Shown here piece after piece: positions 48,251-57,054 of a DNA stretch of 64,000 nt (position 1 is the first letter of the stretch; each line of letters opens with the position of its first letter). The stretch is from the NCBI RefSeq assembly GCF_947387555.1, contig NZ_CANDNZ010000008.1, forward strand, positions 62,001 to 126,000, in the 5' to 3' direction. Below the pieces are notes generated by a model that worked only from the letters and a program-made list of their open reading frames with translations, had not been told where the DNA came from and searched no databases. Made by a program: the position numbers and the translations under genes. Origin of the DNA: Thalassomonas sp. RHCl1. GTDB taxonomy: Bacteria; Pseudomonadota; Gammaproteobacteria; Enterobacterales; Alteromonadaceae.

Positions 48251-49366
48251 ATGCGTACTACCATGAACTACCTGATGCCGTGCTTAGTGCTGAGCCTGCT
48301 GCTGAGCGCTTGTAAAGAAGAACAAGTGGCAGAGCAGGAGGCAATCCGCCCGATTGCCTGGGTGGAAGTAGAAAAATCCGGCCTGGAGCAGGTCAGGCGT
48401 TTATCCGGCATAGTGCAGCCGGTGGAATCCGCCGAGCTCAGCTTTCAGGTGGCTGGCAAGGTTGCCGAGGTTTATGTCAAACTTGGCGATGTCGTCAAAC
48501 AGGGTCAGCTGCTGGCTAAAATAGAAAACTCTCCCTACCGCTTTGACCAGATGTCGTCGCGGGCAAACCTGGAGCAGAGCATTGCCACGCAAAAAGAAGC
48601 GGAAAACGAGTACCGCCGTTATGCCGAGCTGGAAAAACAGGGGCTGGTATCGGCGTCGGGTTATGACAATGCCAAAACCGCCTATGCCACCGCCAACAGC
48701 GCTATTGACCTGGCCAGGGCACAACTGGATATCAGCAATAAAAACCTTAAGGATACCCGTTTGCTAGCTCCCTATGACGGTAAGATCACCCAACGTATGA
48801 TTGAGCCTTCGATGCAGGTAGCGGCCGGGCAGGGGGCTTTTGATATTGAAGGCCAGATGGGGCTGGAAGTACAAGTGATGGTACCGGAGACCCTGGTGCG
48901 GGATATCAGCTTGGGGCAGAAGCTGGCAATAACCTATCCGGTGTTGCCGGATGTTAGCGGCAGCGGCGTGATCAGCGAAATCGGTTCAAAGGCGCAAAGC
49001 GCCAATGCTTTCCCGGTAACTGTTCTGGTTAAGAACGATCTGCAATACCTGCGTGCCGGTATGACCGCCGAAGTGAATTTTACCTTTACCGGTACCGGGC
49101 GCAGCGGTTACCGGGGCGAGGCGTTTCGCCTGCCACTTAATGCCCTCGGTGCAGGTATTGGCCAGCAAGCCTATGTTTTTGTTTATGATCCGCAAAGCTC
49201 CCTGGTGGCAAAGCGCCGGGTGGTGGTGGAAAACATTCTTAATAACGAGGTTTTTATTTCCTCCGGGTTAAAGCAGGGGGAAATCATTGCCACCGCCGGG
49301 GTGACCTATTTGCGTCACGGCCAGCGGGTGAACCTACTCGACCAGCAAGTTAAGCAATTTAATTGA
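48251..49366 (+). CDS. RND efflux periplasmic adaptor (membrane fusion lipoprotein)
   Basis: 371-residue HlyD/AcrA-type adaptor linking the RND pump to an outer-membrane channel. It is a lipoprotein: signal peptide with lipobox LLSAC, Cys21. A biotinyl-lipoyl half-motif (AELSFQVAGKVAEVYVKLGDVVKQGQLLAKI), an alpha-helical hairpin, the second lipoyl half (DTRLLAPYDGKITQRMIEPSMQV) and a beta-barrel domain follow. The permease gene starts 19 bases downstream. No outer-membrane TolC-type gene is in the window. Confidence 0.93.
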   Translation: MRTTMNYLMPCLVLSLLLSACKEEQVAEQEAIRPIAWVEVEKSGLEQVRRLSGIVQPVESAELSFQVAGKVAEVYVKLGDVVKQGQLLAKIENSPYRFDQMSSRANLEQSIATQKEAENEYRRYAELEKQGLVSASGYDNAKTAYATANSAIDLARAQLDISNKNLKDTRLLAPYDGKITQRMIEPSMQVAAGQGAFDIEGQMGLEVQVMVPETLVRDISLGQKLAITYPVLPDVSGSGVISEIGSKAQSANAFPVTVLVKNDLQYLRAGMTAEVNFTFTGTGRSGYRGEAFRLPLNALGAGIGQQAYVFVYDPQSSLVAKRRVVVENILNNEVFISSGLKQGEIIATAGVTYLRHGQRVNLLDQQVKQFN

Positions 49367-49385
49367 TTGAAGCGGAGAGTCGGGT

Positions 49386-52300
49386 ATGAATATCACGAAA
49401 ATTTCCTTTGAATATCGCAAATCTATTTTTATGCTGCTGGCGCTGATGCTGGTCAACGGCGTCTTTGCCTATTTCACCCTGCCGGCGCAGGAGGATCCCA
49501 CCACTGTGGTCAGGGAGGCGATCGTCTCCACCGCTTACCCCGGCATGTCGCCGGAGCGGGTGGAACAGCTGATCACCAAAACCCTGGAGAAAGAAATCCG
49601 TAAGGTGCCGGAAGTGAAAAAAATTACTTCTACCTCGGAAACCGGCGCTTCGATTATCCATGTGCAAATTTACGACCGCTATTTTAACCTTGAAGATATC
49701 TGGCAGGATGTTCGCAACCGGGTAAGCGAGGCGGCGGCGAACCTGCCGGACGGCACTATGACCTCCCAGGTAAACGACTCCTTCGGCGATGTGTCCGTGA
49801 TCACCCTGGCGCTGACTGCCGACGGTTTCAACCTGGGGGAAATGCGGGATATGGCCAAGCATATCCGGGATATCCTCTATAGCGTGCCGGGTACGAAAAA
49901 GGTGGAAGTGCTCGGGGTACAGGACGAACGCATTTTTCTGGAATCCTCTGGCGCCAAGCTGGCCCAGCTGGGAATTTCCCCGCAAAGTATAGCCAATGCG
50001 CTGCAGAACCAGAATATTATCAGCTCGGGCGGCCAGATCGATACCGGTGATACCTCTTTTATTGTCGAACCCAGCGGTAATTTTAATAGCCTGGAAGAAA
50101 TCAGTGAGACCCGGATTTCCATTCCCGGCACTCAGGACACCATAGCGTTAAAAGATATCATGACGGTGCGCCGCGGTTATATCGATCCGCCGGATGAACC
50201 CGCCTACTTTAACGGTCAGCCGGCGATCATGTTCGCTGTCGCCATGCTGGAGAATTATAACGTACCGGATTTCAATACCCTGGTGAAGCAGCAGGTGGCG
50301 GAGATTCAGGCGACGCTGCCGTTTGGCTATCAGATAGATTTGGCGACGGATCAGTCGGTGCAGGTAAAAGATAAAATCGACGGCGTGTCCGGCAATGTTC
50401 TGCAAACCCTGATCATAGTGCTGTTGGTGGTGATCCTGTTTTTAGGCATGCGTACCGGCTTGATCGTCGGTTCCATCGTACCTTTTGTGATGCTGGGCAC
50501 TTTGGCGATTATGAAAATGACCGGCATGAAGCTTGAGCAGCTGAGCCTGTCTACCCTGATCATTGCTCTGGGCCTGCTGGTGGACAACGGCATAGTGATT
50601 GCCGAAGACTTTAAGCGCCGCCTGGAGCAGGGCATAGACAGGTATCAGGCCATGTGCCAGGGAGGCAAGGAGCTGGCCATGCCGCTGCTGAGCTCTTCGG
50701 TGACCACTATCTTGTTTTTCCTGCCGCTGATGCTGGCGGAGCATGTTGCCGGAGAGTTTACCCGCTCGGTTTCTTTGGTGATTTTAATTACCTTGCTGAC
50801 CAGCTGGGTGCTGGCCATCTGCGTGACCCCGATCTTCTGTTACCTGTTTATCCGGGTGAAAAGTAAAGAGCAAGGCAGTGTTGCTGAGCCGGAAAAACAG
50901 GGCGCAGCCGTTAAATATTACGGTTATTATGAAAACTTCCTGCACTGGATCTTAAGCCACAAAGCCTTGTTTATGGGCATAGTGGTCGCTATTTTCCTGC
51001 TGGCCATGGGAGGCTTTAAATTTGTCGCCCAGCAGTTTTTCCCCAACTCGGACCGCAGCCAGGTTTTGATGTATGTCGACTTGCCCAACGGTACCTCGGC
51101 TCGACAGACCAACCGTCAGATGCAGGAGATCTTTGCCTGGCTGGACGATAAACAGCGCTTTCCGGAAATCCAAAGTTATGCCGGTTATTCCGGCTTTGAC
51201 GGCCCGCGTTTTGTCGCTTCCCTGAGTCCGGAAGATCCGGCGGACAATAAAGGTTTTGTGATCCTTAATATGGCTGAAGCCGTGACCCTGAAGCAGCTGG
51301 ATCCGTTTGTGGATAAATTGCACCGTCAGATGATAGAGACGTTCCCCAATGTTTCTGCCCGGGTCAAACGTATGTTTGTCGGGCCGTCAGACTCGAGTGT
51401 GATTAAAATTCAGGTGAAAGGGCCGGATAAAGATGTGTTATATGCCAAAGCAGAAGAAATTATGGCGGTGCTGCACCAGTTACCTAATACCAAAAATGTC
51501 CGCACCGACTGGCAAAACCGCATTGTCAAAGTGAAGGTGCAGATAGATCAGCAAAGGGCACGCCGCGCCGGGGTTACCTCGGACGATATCGCCACTGCCC
51601 TGCAGGGCTATTTTGACGGCGTGACCGTGACCGAATATCGCGAGCAGGATAATATTATCCCGGTGGTGTTGCAGGCCAAAGACGAAGAGCGCTTTAACCT
51701 GGATCGCTTGCGTACGGTCACGGTATTTTCCAGCAGTTTGGGGCAGGGGGTGCCTTTGTTCCAGGTGGCGGATTTTGTGCCTGAGAACCAATATTCGAGG
51801 ATAAAACGTGAGAATATGTTCCGCACCATCAGCGTGTTGGCAACCAATACTGCTATCAGCGCCCAGGATATGCAGCTGGCGATAGACGATAAGATCCAGC
51901 TGTTAAAGGCGGATTTACCGTTAAACCACAGCATAGAATATGACGGGGTGATCATTGAGTCGGCAGAAGCGCAACAGGCCATGGGCACCAGCGTACCTAT
52001 GGTGGTGGGCCTGGTGATCATCTTGTTGGTGATGCAGTTTAACTCATACCGCCGTGCGGCGATTATCGTACTGACCATCCCCTTGTCTATGATAGGCACG
52101 GTGAGCGGCTTGCTTGTGATGGATGCGCCTTTTGGTTTTATGGTCACGCTTGGCATATACAGTTTGGCGGGGATCATTATCAATAACGGCATCGTATTGA
52201 TCGACCGCATCGATATCGAGCGCCGCAGCGGTATCAGCGATTACCAGGCGGTCATCAACGCTTGTAAAACCCGGTTAAGACCGATAGCCATGACCACTAT

Positions 52301-52517
52301 CACAACCATTATGGGGCTGTTGCCGCTGATCATGGATCCCGCTTCGGTCTTCTACGGCATGGCCAGTGTACTGGCGTTTGGCTTGGGCATAGGGACGGTG
52401 CTGACCTTAGGTGTGGTGCCTGTGTTGTATGCTTTTTTCTTTAAAGTTGAGGCTAGTCCGGCGTTAGAGGAAAATAAAGCAACAGGTACGGCTATTGAAC
52501 AACAGCAGGTGGCCTGA
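49386..52517 (+). CDS. RND efflux permease (HAE1/AcrB-like)
   Basis: 1043-residue proton-driven inner-membrane transporter with twelve membrane helices in two homologous halves and large periplasmic loops. Seen are the N-terminal segment (YFTLPAQEDPTTVVREAIVSTAYPG), the porter domain, and the proton-relay helix IALGLLVDNGIVIAEDFKRR with its Asp. The second-half counterpart is GIYSLAGIIINNGIVLIDRIDIER. It forms a pair with the adaptor lipoprotein. Substrate range cannot be read from sequence; the N-terminal EDP motif is shared with the family that includes MexB-unrelated NodT/VexH-like pumps. Confidence 0.93.
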   Translation: MNITKISFEYRKSIFMLLALMLVNGVFAYFTLPAQEDPTTVVREAIVSTAYPGMSPERVEQLITKTLEKEIRKVPEVKKITSTSETGASIIHVQIYDRYFNLEDIWQDVRNRVSEAAANLPDGTMTSQVNDSFGDVSVITLALTADGFNLGEMRDMAKHIRDILYSVPGTKKVEVLGVQDERIFLESSGAKLAQLGISPQSIANALQNQNIISSGGQIDTGDTSFIVEPSGNFNSLEEISETRISIPGTQDTIALKDIMTVRRGYIDPPDEPAYFNGQPAIMFAVAMLENYNVPDFNTLVKQQVAEIQATLPFGYQIDLATDQSVQVKDKIDGVSGNVLQTLIIVLLVVILFLGMRTGLIVGSIVPFVMLGTLAIMKMTGMKLEQLSLSTLIIALGLLVDNGIVIAEDFKRRLEQGIDRYQAMCQGGKELAMPLLSSSVTTILFFLPLMLAEHVAGEFTRSVSLVILITLLTSWVLAICVTPIFCYLFIRVKSKEQGSVAEPEKQGAAVKYYGYYENFLHWILSHKALFMGIVVAIFLLAMGGFKFVAQQFFPNSDRSQVLMYVDLPNGTSARQTNRQMQEIFAWLDDKQRFPEIQSYAGYSGFDGPRFVASLSPEDPADNKGFVILNMAEAVTLKQLDPFVDKLHRQMIETFPNVSARVKRMFVGPSDSSVIKIQVKGPDKDVLYAKAEEIMAVLHQLPNTKNVRTDWQNRIVKVKVQIDQQRARRAGVTSDDIATALQGYFDGVTVTEYREQDNIIPVVLQAKDEERFNLDRLRTVTVFSSSLGQGVPLFQVADFVPENQYSRIKRENMFRTISVLATNTAISAQDMQLAIDDKIQLLKADLPLNHSIEYDGVIIESAEAQQAMGTSVPMVVGLVIILLVMQFNSYRRAAIIVLTIPLSMIGTVSGLLVMDAPFGFMVTLGIYSLAGIIINNGIVLIDRIDIERRSGISDYQAVINACKTRLRPIAMTTITTIMGLLPLIMDPASVFYGMASVLAFGLGIGTVLTLGVVPVLYAFFFKVEASPALEENKATGTAIEQQQVA

Positions 52518-52526
52518 GCCCGCGTT

Positions 52527-52573
52527 CCCTTCATCAGGGCATATGCCTTGATGAGGGGAGATATTTTATTTTG
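52527..52573 (+). terminator. Terminator after the RND operon
   Basis: CCCTTCATCAGGGCAT (52527-52542) and ATGCCTTGATGAGGGG (52543-52558) form a 16-bp hairpin with two wobble/mismatch positions. TATTTTATTTTGAT follows. Confidence 0.7.
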
Positions 52574-52779
52574 ATAATCCTTTTATAATTAAAGATCTTG
52601 AAAAAAAGTCTGTGAAAATTGAGATCCTTTTCTATGGATCTTCCGAGCACAGTGATAGAATATTCTCCAATTTTCGAAATTTCTAACTCGTCGAATGAGA
52701 TACAGCTATCGACGGGCTGAATCTAAGTCATTAGCTAAGTCAGTAAGTTAATCTTACTGCATATTTATGGGATTTTTTC

Positions 52780-53475
52780 ATGGCCGGTGTTAACAAAGTA
52801 ATCATTTTAGGTAATTTAGGTAAAGATCCTGAAGTACGTTTTATGCCTAATGGCGGTGGGGTAGCTAACCTGACCATCGCAACTTCAGAAACCTGGAAAG
52901 ATAAGCAAACCGGTGAGCAAAAAGAAAAAACCGAATGGCACCGTGTGGTAATGTTCGGCAAGTTAGCCGAAATTGCCGGTGAGTACCTTAAAAAAGGCTC
53001 AAAAGTTTATATTGAAGGACAGCTGCAAACCCGTAAATGGCAGAACCAGCAGGGTCAAGACCAGTACACCACTGAAATCGTGGTTCAGGGCTTTAACGGC
53101 ACCATGCAAATGTTAGACAGCCGTGGCCAAGGTGGTGGCGGACAAGGCGGTGGTTTCCAGGGGCAGCAGCAAGGCGGTTTCTCTGGCGGTCAGCAGGCAC
53201 CACAACAGCAAGGCGGCTTCCAACAGCAGCAAGCGCCTAAACAGCAGGGCGGCTTCTCTCAGCAGGCAGCGCCACAGCAGCAAGGCGGTTTCTCTCAGCA
53301 GGCGCCACAGCAGCAAGCACCTCAACAGGGCGGTTTCTCAGGTGGTCAGCAGGCACCTCAACAGGGCGGTTTCCAACAGCAGCAAGGCGGTTTTGGCCAG
53401 CAGAACCAACAGCAAGCGGCTAAGGTAAACCCGCAAGAGCCTTCAATTGATTTTGATGATGATATTCCGTTCTAA
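52780..53475 (+). CDS. ssb: Single-stranded DNA-binding protein
   Basis: OB-fold protein coating single-stranded DNA in replication and repair. The start [20 protein letters not shown], the aromatic residues of [11 protein letters not shown] and the [18 protein letters not shown] block are classic, and the acidic tip DFDDDIPF, which docks partner proteins, is intact. At 231 residues it is longer than E. coli SSB (178). The added length lies in a linker of repeats such as QQGGFSQQ and QAPQQ, very rich in Gln and Gly. A terminator follows. Confidence 0.97.
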   Translation: MAGVNKVIILGNLGKDPEVRFMPNGGGVANLTIATSETWKDKQTGEQKEKTEWHRVVMFGKLAEIAGEYLKKGSKVYIEGQLQTRKWQNQQGQDQYTTEIVVQGFNGTMQMLDSRGQGGGGQGGGFQGQQQGGFSGGQQAPQQQGGFQQQQAPKQQGGFSQQAAPQQQGGFSQQAPQQQAPQQGGFSGGQQAPQQGGFQQQQGGFGQQNQQQAAKVNPQEPSIDFDDDIPF

Positions 53476-53521
53476 ATGATACAAGAGAATAGAGTGTCAA
53501 TTTAGATATTGAATACTAGAT

Positions 53522-53552
53522 AAACCCAGCGTAATTGCTGGGTTTTTTGTTT
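53522..53552 (+). terminator. Rho-independent terminator of ssb
   Basis: AAACCCAGC (53522-53530) and GCTGGGTTT (53537-53545) enclose a 6-base loop; the T-run continues to about 53548, then GTTTT. Confidence 0.9.
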
Positions 53553-53732
53553 TTACCTGAATAAATTAAAGAATGTGCAATTATTGATAGGAATTCCCCA
53601 AACAGAAGGGGCAAATAATGACTATTGCTCATCTACGCCTGCTGTAACAGACGTTTAATTTCATTTTGAATCGCGTCAATGTGATGGATGTCAAGGGCAA
53701 TCAGGAGCAATCAAATACGGCAGGAACACTGG

Positions 53733-54617
53733 TCATTTTGTTTTTTTAGCTTGAGCAATGAAATCATCTAAATAGTCGATGTTCTGTTCATCCTTGCGAA
53801 TACCTAAAAAGATTTTTTTACTAATGCCTTGTTTTCCAATACGAATGCTTTTGAGCGGCATTGATTTTGAGTACTCATCTACTAGCCAGCCGGGCAAAGC
53901 ACAAATACCTCGGCCAGCGGCGACCATCTGTAACATGATCTCAGTTGTTTCAATAATTTTATGTTTCTTAACTGAGCACTTTGCCGGATTGAGAAATTGA
54001 CTAAAAATATCGAGCCTCATTGGCTCAACAGGGTAACTAAATAGCACTTCTTCGCTTAATTGCTCGGGTAAAACAAAATCCTGCTTTGCCAGTTTGTGAG
54101 AGGTGGCAACAACAAGTCTATGTTCATAGTCAAAAACGGGTATGTAGTCTATTTTGGGTTTAAAGAGCGGATCTGGTGTTATGAGTACATCTATTTCATA
54201 GCTTAGCAATGCGCCTAAAGCGCCGAACTGGAACTCCTGCTTCACATCTATATCTATGTCTGGCCACTGCTCAAGATAAGGCTCTATTACTCTGAGCAAC
54301 CATTGATAACAAGGATGGCATTCCATGCCTATGCGTAGTGATCCCATTTCACCTTTTGCAATCTGATTCAATAATAATTCCGTATGTAAAAACTGGGGCA
54401 GTATTCTAGTTGCAAGTGTTTGGATACGCTCTCCCGCAGTGGTAAGACGCAGGTTTCGTCCATCTTTTTTCCATATCGGAGTCGCAACTTGGCCTTCCAA
54501 TTTTTTAATGCTGTGACTTAATGCCGATTGGGTTAAATGCAAGGAGTCAGCTGCTTTAGTTAAGGTTCCATGTTCTTTTATTGCGGTTAATATTTCTAAA
54601 TGTATCCTTTCTAACAT
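53733..54617 (-). CDS. metR: LysR-family regulator, MetR-like
   Basis: 294 residues with an N-terminal LysR winged helix (ILTAIKEHGTLTKAADSLHLTQSALSHSIKKLEGQV) and the co-inducer-binding domain. Similarity to E. coli MetR is plain along the whole length: RIGMECHPCYQWL, PVFDYEHRLVVATSHKLA, FSYPVEPMRLDIFSQFL, LQMVAAGRGICALPGW. MetR proteins activate methionine genes with homocysteine as co-inducer. It diverges from the TauE-family permease and lies close to the core methionine synthase operon, its likely target. Confidence 0.88.
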   Translation of the reverse strand: MLERIHLEILTAIKEHGTLTKAADSLHLTQSALSHSIKKLEGQVATPIWKKDGRNLRLTTAGERIQTLATRILPQFLHTELLLNQIAKGEMGSLRIGMECHPCYQWLLRVIEPYLEQWPDIDIDVKQEFQFGALGALLSYEIDVLITPDPLFKPKIDYIPVFDYEHRLVVATSHKLAKQDFVLPEQLSEEVLFSYPVEPMRLDIFSQFLNPAKCSVKKHKIIETTEIMLQMVAAGRGICALPGWLVDEYSKSMPLKSIRIGKQGISKKIFLGIRKDEQNIDYLDDFIAQAKKTK

Positions 54618-54961
54618 CAGTTAACCCCGGTCTTTAGTTTTAATGATTAATTTTATTCATTGAATGATGAAATTATATCATTATTATTCATCAAACAAGT
54701 GTCAGTACAATTCTTTTAGCTATCTAAAGCGCTAAAAAGCTATTTACATTAATCAGGGAATATAAATATTGAACGGGCCTGGCTGACGAAATTATTCGGG
54801 GTGTAACAGGGAAAGGTCATTCTTCGGCATTATTTTTTGCCAGAAAAGAGCCGGCGGGACATGTTTATGTTGCTCGACATAAAGGCCAGACACCGGCGGC
54901 AACTGCCCTAAGAAGCTATGGCAAGGTCTTTGTCGGTTATCAACAATAGAAGTCGCAGTTA
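54618..54961. promoter_or_regulatory. metR/tauE intergenic region with dyad and an orphan reading frame
   Basis: TGATGAA (54665-54671) and TTCATCA (54687-54693) make a perfect 7-bp inverted repeat with a 15-base spacer, just upstream of metR. It contains MetR-like half-sites (TGAA/TTCA), though at wider spacing than the E. coli consensus. Farther right, 54773-54949 is one open frame with no start codon (see separate entry). The dyad is the best candidate for autoregulation. Confidence 0.45.
54773..54949 (+). pseudogene. Orphan 58-codon reading frame without a start codon
   Basis: Between a TGA at 54770 and the TAG at 54947 the frame reads TGLADEIIRGVTGKGHSS, then ALFFARKEPAGHVYVARHK and GQTPAATALRSYGKVFVGYQQ. 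Amino-acid usage is protein-like, but no ATG, GTG or TTG starts it, so it looks like the C-terminal remnant of a deleted gene. Family not recognised. It ends 12 bases before the TauE-family start. Confidence 0.4.
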
Positions 54962-55792
54962 ATGAATATTATTGAATTTATAACAAATAACACCTCTACC
55001 TTTTTGGCATTGGTTACCACGGGAATATTCGCCGGTATTTTAGCTGGCTTGTTGGGTGTCGGTGGCGGTATCGTCATTGTGCCTGTGTTGTTTTTCTTGT
55101 TCCAGAGTTTTGGTGTATCACCGGAATCTGCCATGTTGGTTGCGACAGCCACCTCACTGGCTACTATAGTACCCACGTCCGTTAGTTCAATTCATTCCCA
55201 TCACCAAAAAGGTAATGTGGATTTTGACCTGCTCAGACGCTGGGCTGTATTTATTCTTATTGGTGTATTGCTTGGTAGTTGGTTAGTGACCCGTGTAGAT
55301 GGTACCTTGCTTACTATTTTGTTTGGTGTGATAGCGACCTTGTCTGCGCTAAACATGTTGCTTAGAACTGGAAAATCCGCTTTGTTCCAACAACTGCCTG
55401 ATAAAGCAGGGCAAACGGTGATGGGCACATCCATTGGTTTTTTCAGCTCTATGGTCGGGATTGGTGGCGGCACTATTTCTGTTCCCTTACTCACCCTATA
55501 TAATTACCCGGCCCATAAGGCTGTCGGCACAGCTGCGGCGATAGGATTGATTATTTCGTTGCCGGGTGCTTTAACTATGTTGGTCATGGGCAGTACTCCA
55601 GCCGATGCACCAGCCGGCACATTTGGCTTAGTCAACCTGCTTGGTTTCATCTGTATTGTGCCGCTAACGGTATTATTCGCACCTGTAGGGGCATCATTGG
55701 CAGCTAAACTGAATGCGGCAAAATTGAAAAAGATTTTTGCTCTGGTATTGCTTGTGACCGGCCTGCGCATGCTGGCACAACTTTTCCTATAG
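54962..55792 (+). CDS. TauE/SafE-family sulfite exporter-like permease
   Basis: 276-residue, multi-spanning inner-membrane protein of the TauE/SafE (DUF81) family. It has the two glycine-rich repeat motifs GILAGLLGVGGGIVIVPVLFF and GIGGGTISVPLLTLYNYPAHKAVGTAA characteristic of the fold. Members move sulfite, sulfoacetate, organosulfonates or other anions. Its position between metR and the mesX-mesD operon suggests a sulfur-compound transport task linked to methionine synthesis. It is convergent with mesD. Confidence 0.88.
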   Translation: MNIIEFITNNTSTFLALVTTGIFAGILAGLLGVGGGIVIVPVLFFLFQSFGVSPESAMLVATATSLATIVPTSVSSIHSHHQKGNVDFDLLRRWAVFILIGVLLGSWLVTRVDGTLLTILFGVIATLSALNMLLRTGKSALFQQLPDKAGQTVMGTSIGFFSSMVGIGGGTISVPLLTLYNYPAHKAVGTAAAIGLIISLPGALTMLVMGSTPADAPAGTFGLVNLLGFICIVPLTVLFAPVGASLAAKLNAAKLKKIFALVLLVTGLRMLAQLFL

Positions 55793-55998
55793 GCTCAGTG
55801 CAAACCGGATATAGTTATCTTAAGGGAAGTGTATTGTAGGAATACTAAGGGGAGAGGTGCAAATACCAAGCGATTCTGGCGTTTTGTCTGATTAGCCTGG
55901 ATACTTCCATTTAATTGAGGGGTTACCTGTTTGATAAAGGGGGTTGAATCCCGGAAAACAAAAAGCAACCCCGCTACACCTCAATATACCGGTTGCTA

Positions 55999-57027
55999 TC
56001 AGGCTGAAAGCTCTTTTCGAACGATTTCTGCGCCTGCACTTAAAGCATTTAACTTGCCTCTGGCGACTTGACGAGATAACGGAGCCATACCGCAGTTGGT
56101 GCAAGGATAGAGCTTGTCTGCATCGACAAACTCAAGTGCTTTTCTCAGGGTATCGGCTACTTCCTCCGGTGTCTCTATGGTATCGGTAGCAACATCAATG
56201 GCCCCTACCATCACTTTTTTACCTCGAACGAGCTCAAGCAGTGCTAGTGGCACACGAGAGTTGTGACATTCTAGTGAGATAATATCAATATTAGACTTTT
56301 GCAGCTTTGGAAATGCTTCTTCATATTGACGCCACTCAGATCCTAAAGTCTTTTTCCAGTCTGTATTGGCTTTGATGCCATAGCCATAACAAATATGTAC
56401 AGCAGTTTCACATTTAAGCCCTTCAATTGCCCGCTCTAAACAGGCAATTCCCCAGTCATTTACATCATCAAAAAACACATTAAATGCAGGTTCATCGAAC
56501 TGGATAATGTCAACACCCGCTGCCTCTAACTCTTTAGCCTCCTGGTTGAGAATTTTGGCAAACTCCCAGGCGAGTTTCTCGCGACTTTTATAGTGGTCAT
56601 CAAACAAGGTATCTACCATGGTCATGGGGCCTGGCAGAGCCCATTTTATCGGCTGCCTGGTTTGCTGGCGCAAAAACTTAGCATCATCAACAAAAACAGA
56701 CTTTTGGCGACTAACGGGGCCAACAACTGTTGGTACACTGGCATCATAGCGATCACGAATTTTAACGGTTTTACGGTTCTCAAAATCGACGCCGCTCAGG
56801 TGCTCAATAAAGGTCGTCACAAAATGTTGGCGGGTTTGTTCGCCATCACTGACAATATCAATACCGGCTTGTTGCTGCTCTTGCAATGAAATGCGTAAGG
56901 CATCGTGCTGGCCCTCGGTTAATTCTTCATCCTGCAACTTCCAAGGTGACCAAAGAGTTTCAGGTTGTGCAAGCCAAGCGGGCTTGGGTAAACTGCCGGC
57001 AGTCGAAGTAGGTAATAATGTTTTCAT
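55999..57027 (-). CDS. mesD: Core methionine synthase, MesD-type (MetE C-terminal-domain homologue)
   Basis: 342-residue zinc enzyme corresponding only to the catalytic C-terminal half of MetE. The N-terminal half that helps bind methyltetrahydrofolate polyglutamate is missing, so a folate-independent methyl donor is expected. The MetE-type zinc ligands are in place: His211-x-Cys213 (HICYG), Glu253 (SLECH) and Cys312 (CTNCGMAP); the substrate block IIQFDEPAF is present. Together with the adjacent DUF1852 gene it matches the MesD/MesX pair described in Acinetobacter. In that system DUF1852 protein and oxygen are needed and the methyl donor was unknown at the time of description, as I recall. 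Second gene of the operon, 27 bases after mesX. Confidence 0.82.
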   Translation of the reverse strand: MKTLLPTSTAGSLPKPAWLAQPETLWSPWKLQDEELTEGQHDALRISLQEQQQAGIDIVSDGEQTRQHFVTTFIEHLSGVDFENRKTVKIRDRYDASVPTVVGPVSRQKSVFVDDAKFLRQQTRQPIKWALPGPMTMVDTLFDDHYKSREKLAWEFAKILNQEAKELEAAGVDIIQFDEPAFNVFFDDVNDWGIACLERAIEGLKCETAVHICYGYGIKANTDWKKTLGSEWRQYEEAFPKLQKSNIDIISLECHNSRVPLALLELVRGKKVMVGAIDVATDTIETPEEVADTLRKALEFVDADKLYPCTNCGMAPLSRQVARGKLNALSAGAEIVRKELSA

Positions 57028-57054
57028 AATAAATGCTATATGTACTCTGTTGAA

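Noticed and set aside
52600-52779. LexA (SOS) box upstream of ssb
   Set aside because: CTGT occurs near 52609 but no ACAG at the required 8-base spacing; only a short AGATCC/GGATCT dyad was seen.
53641-53720. Short minus-strand frame ending IDAIQNEIKRLLQQA between ssb and metR
   Set aside because: Protein-like but only about 25 codons from a TTG with no ribosome binding site; could be a gene remnant but too short to support.
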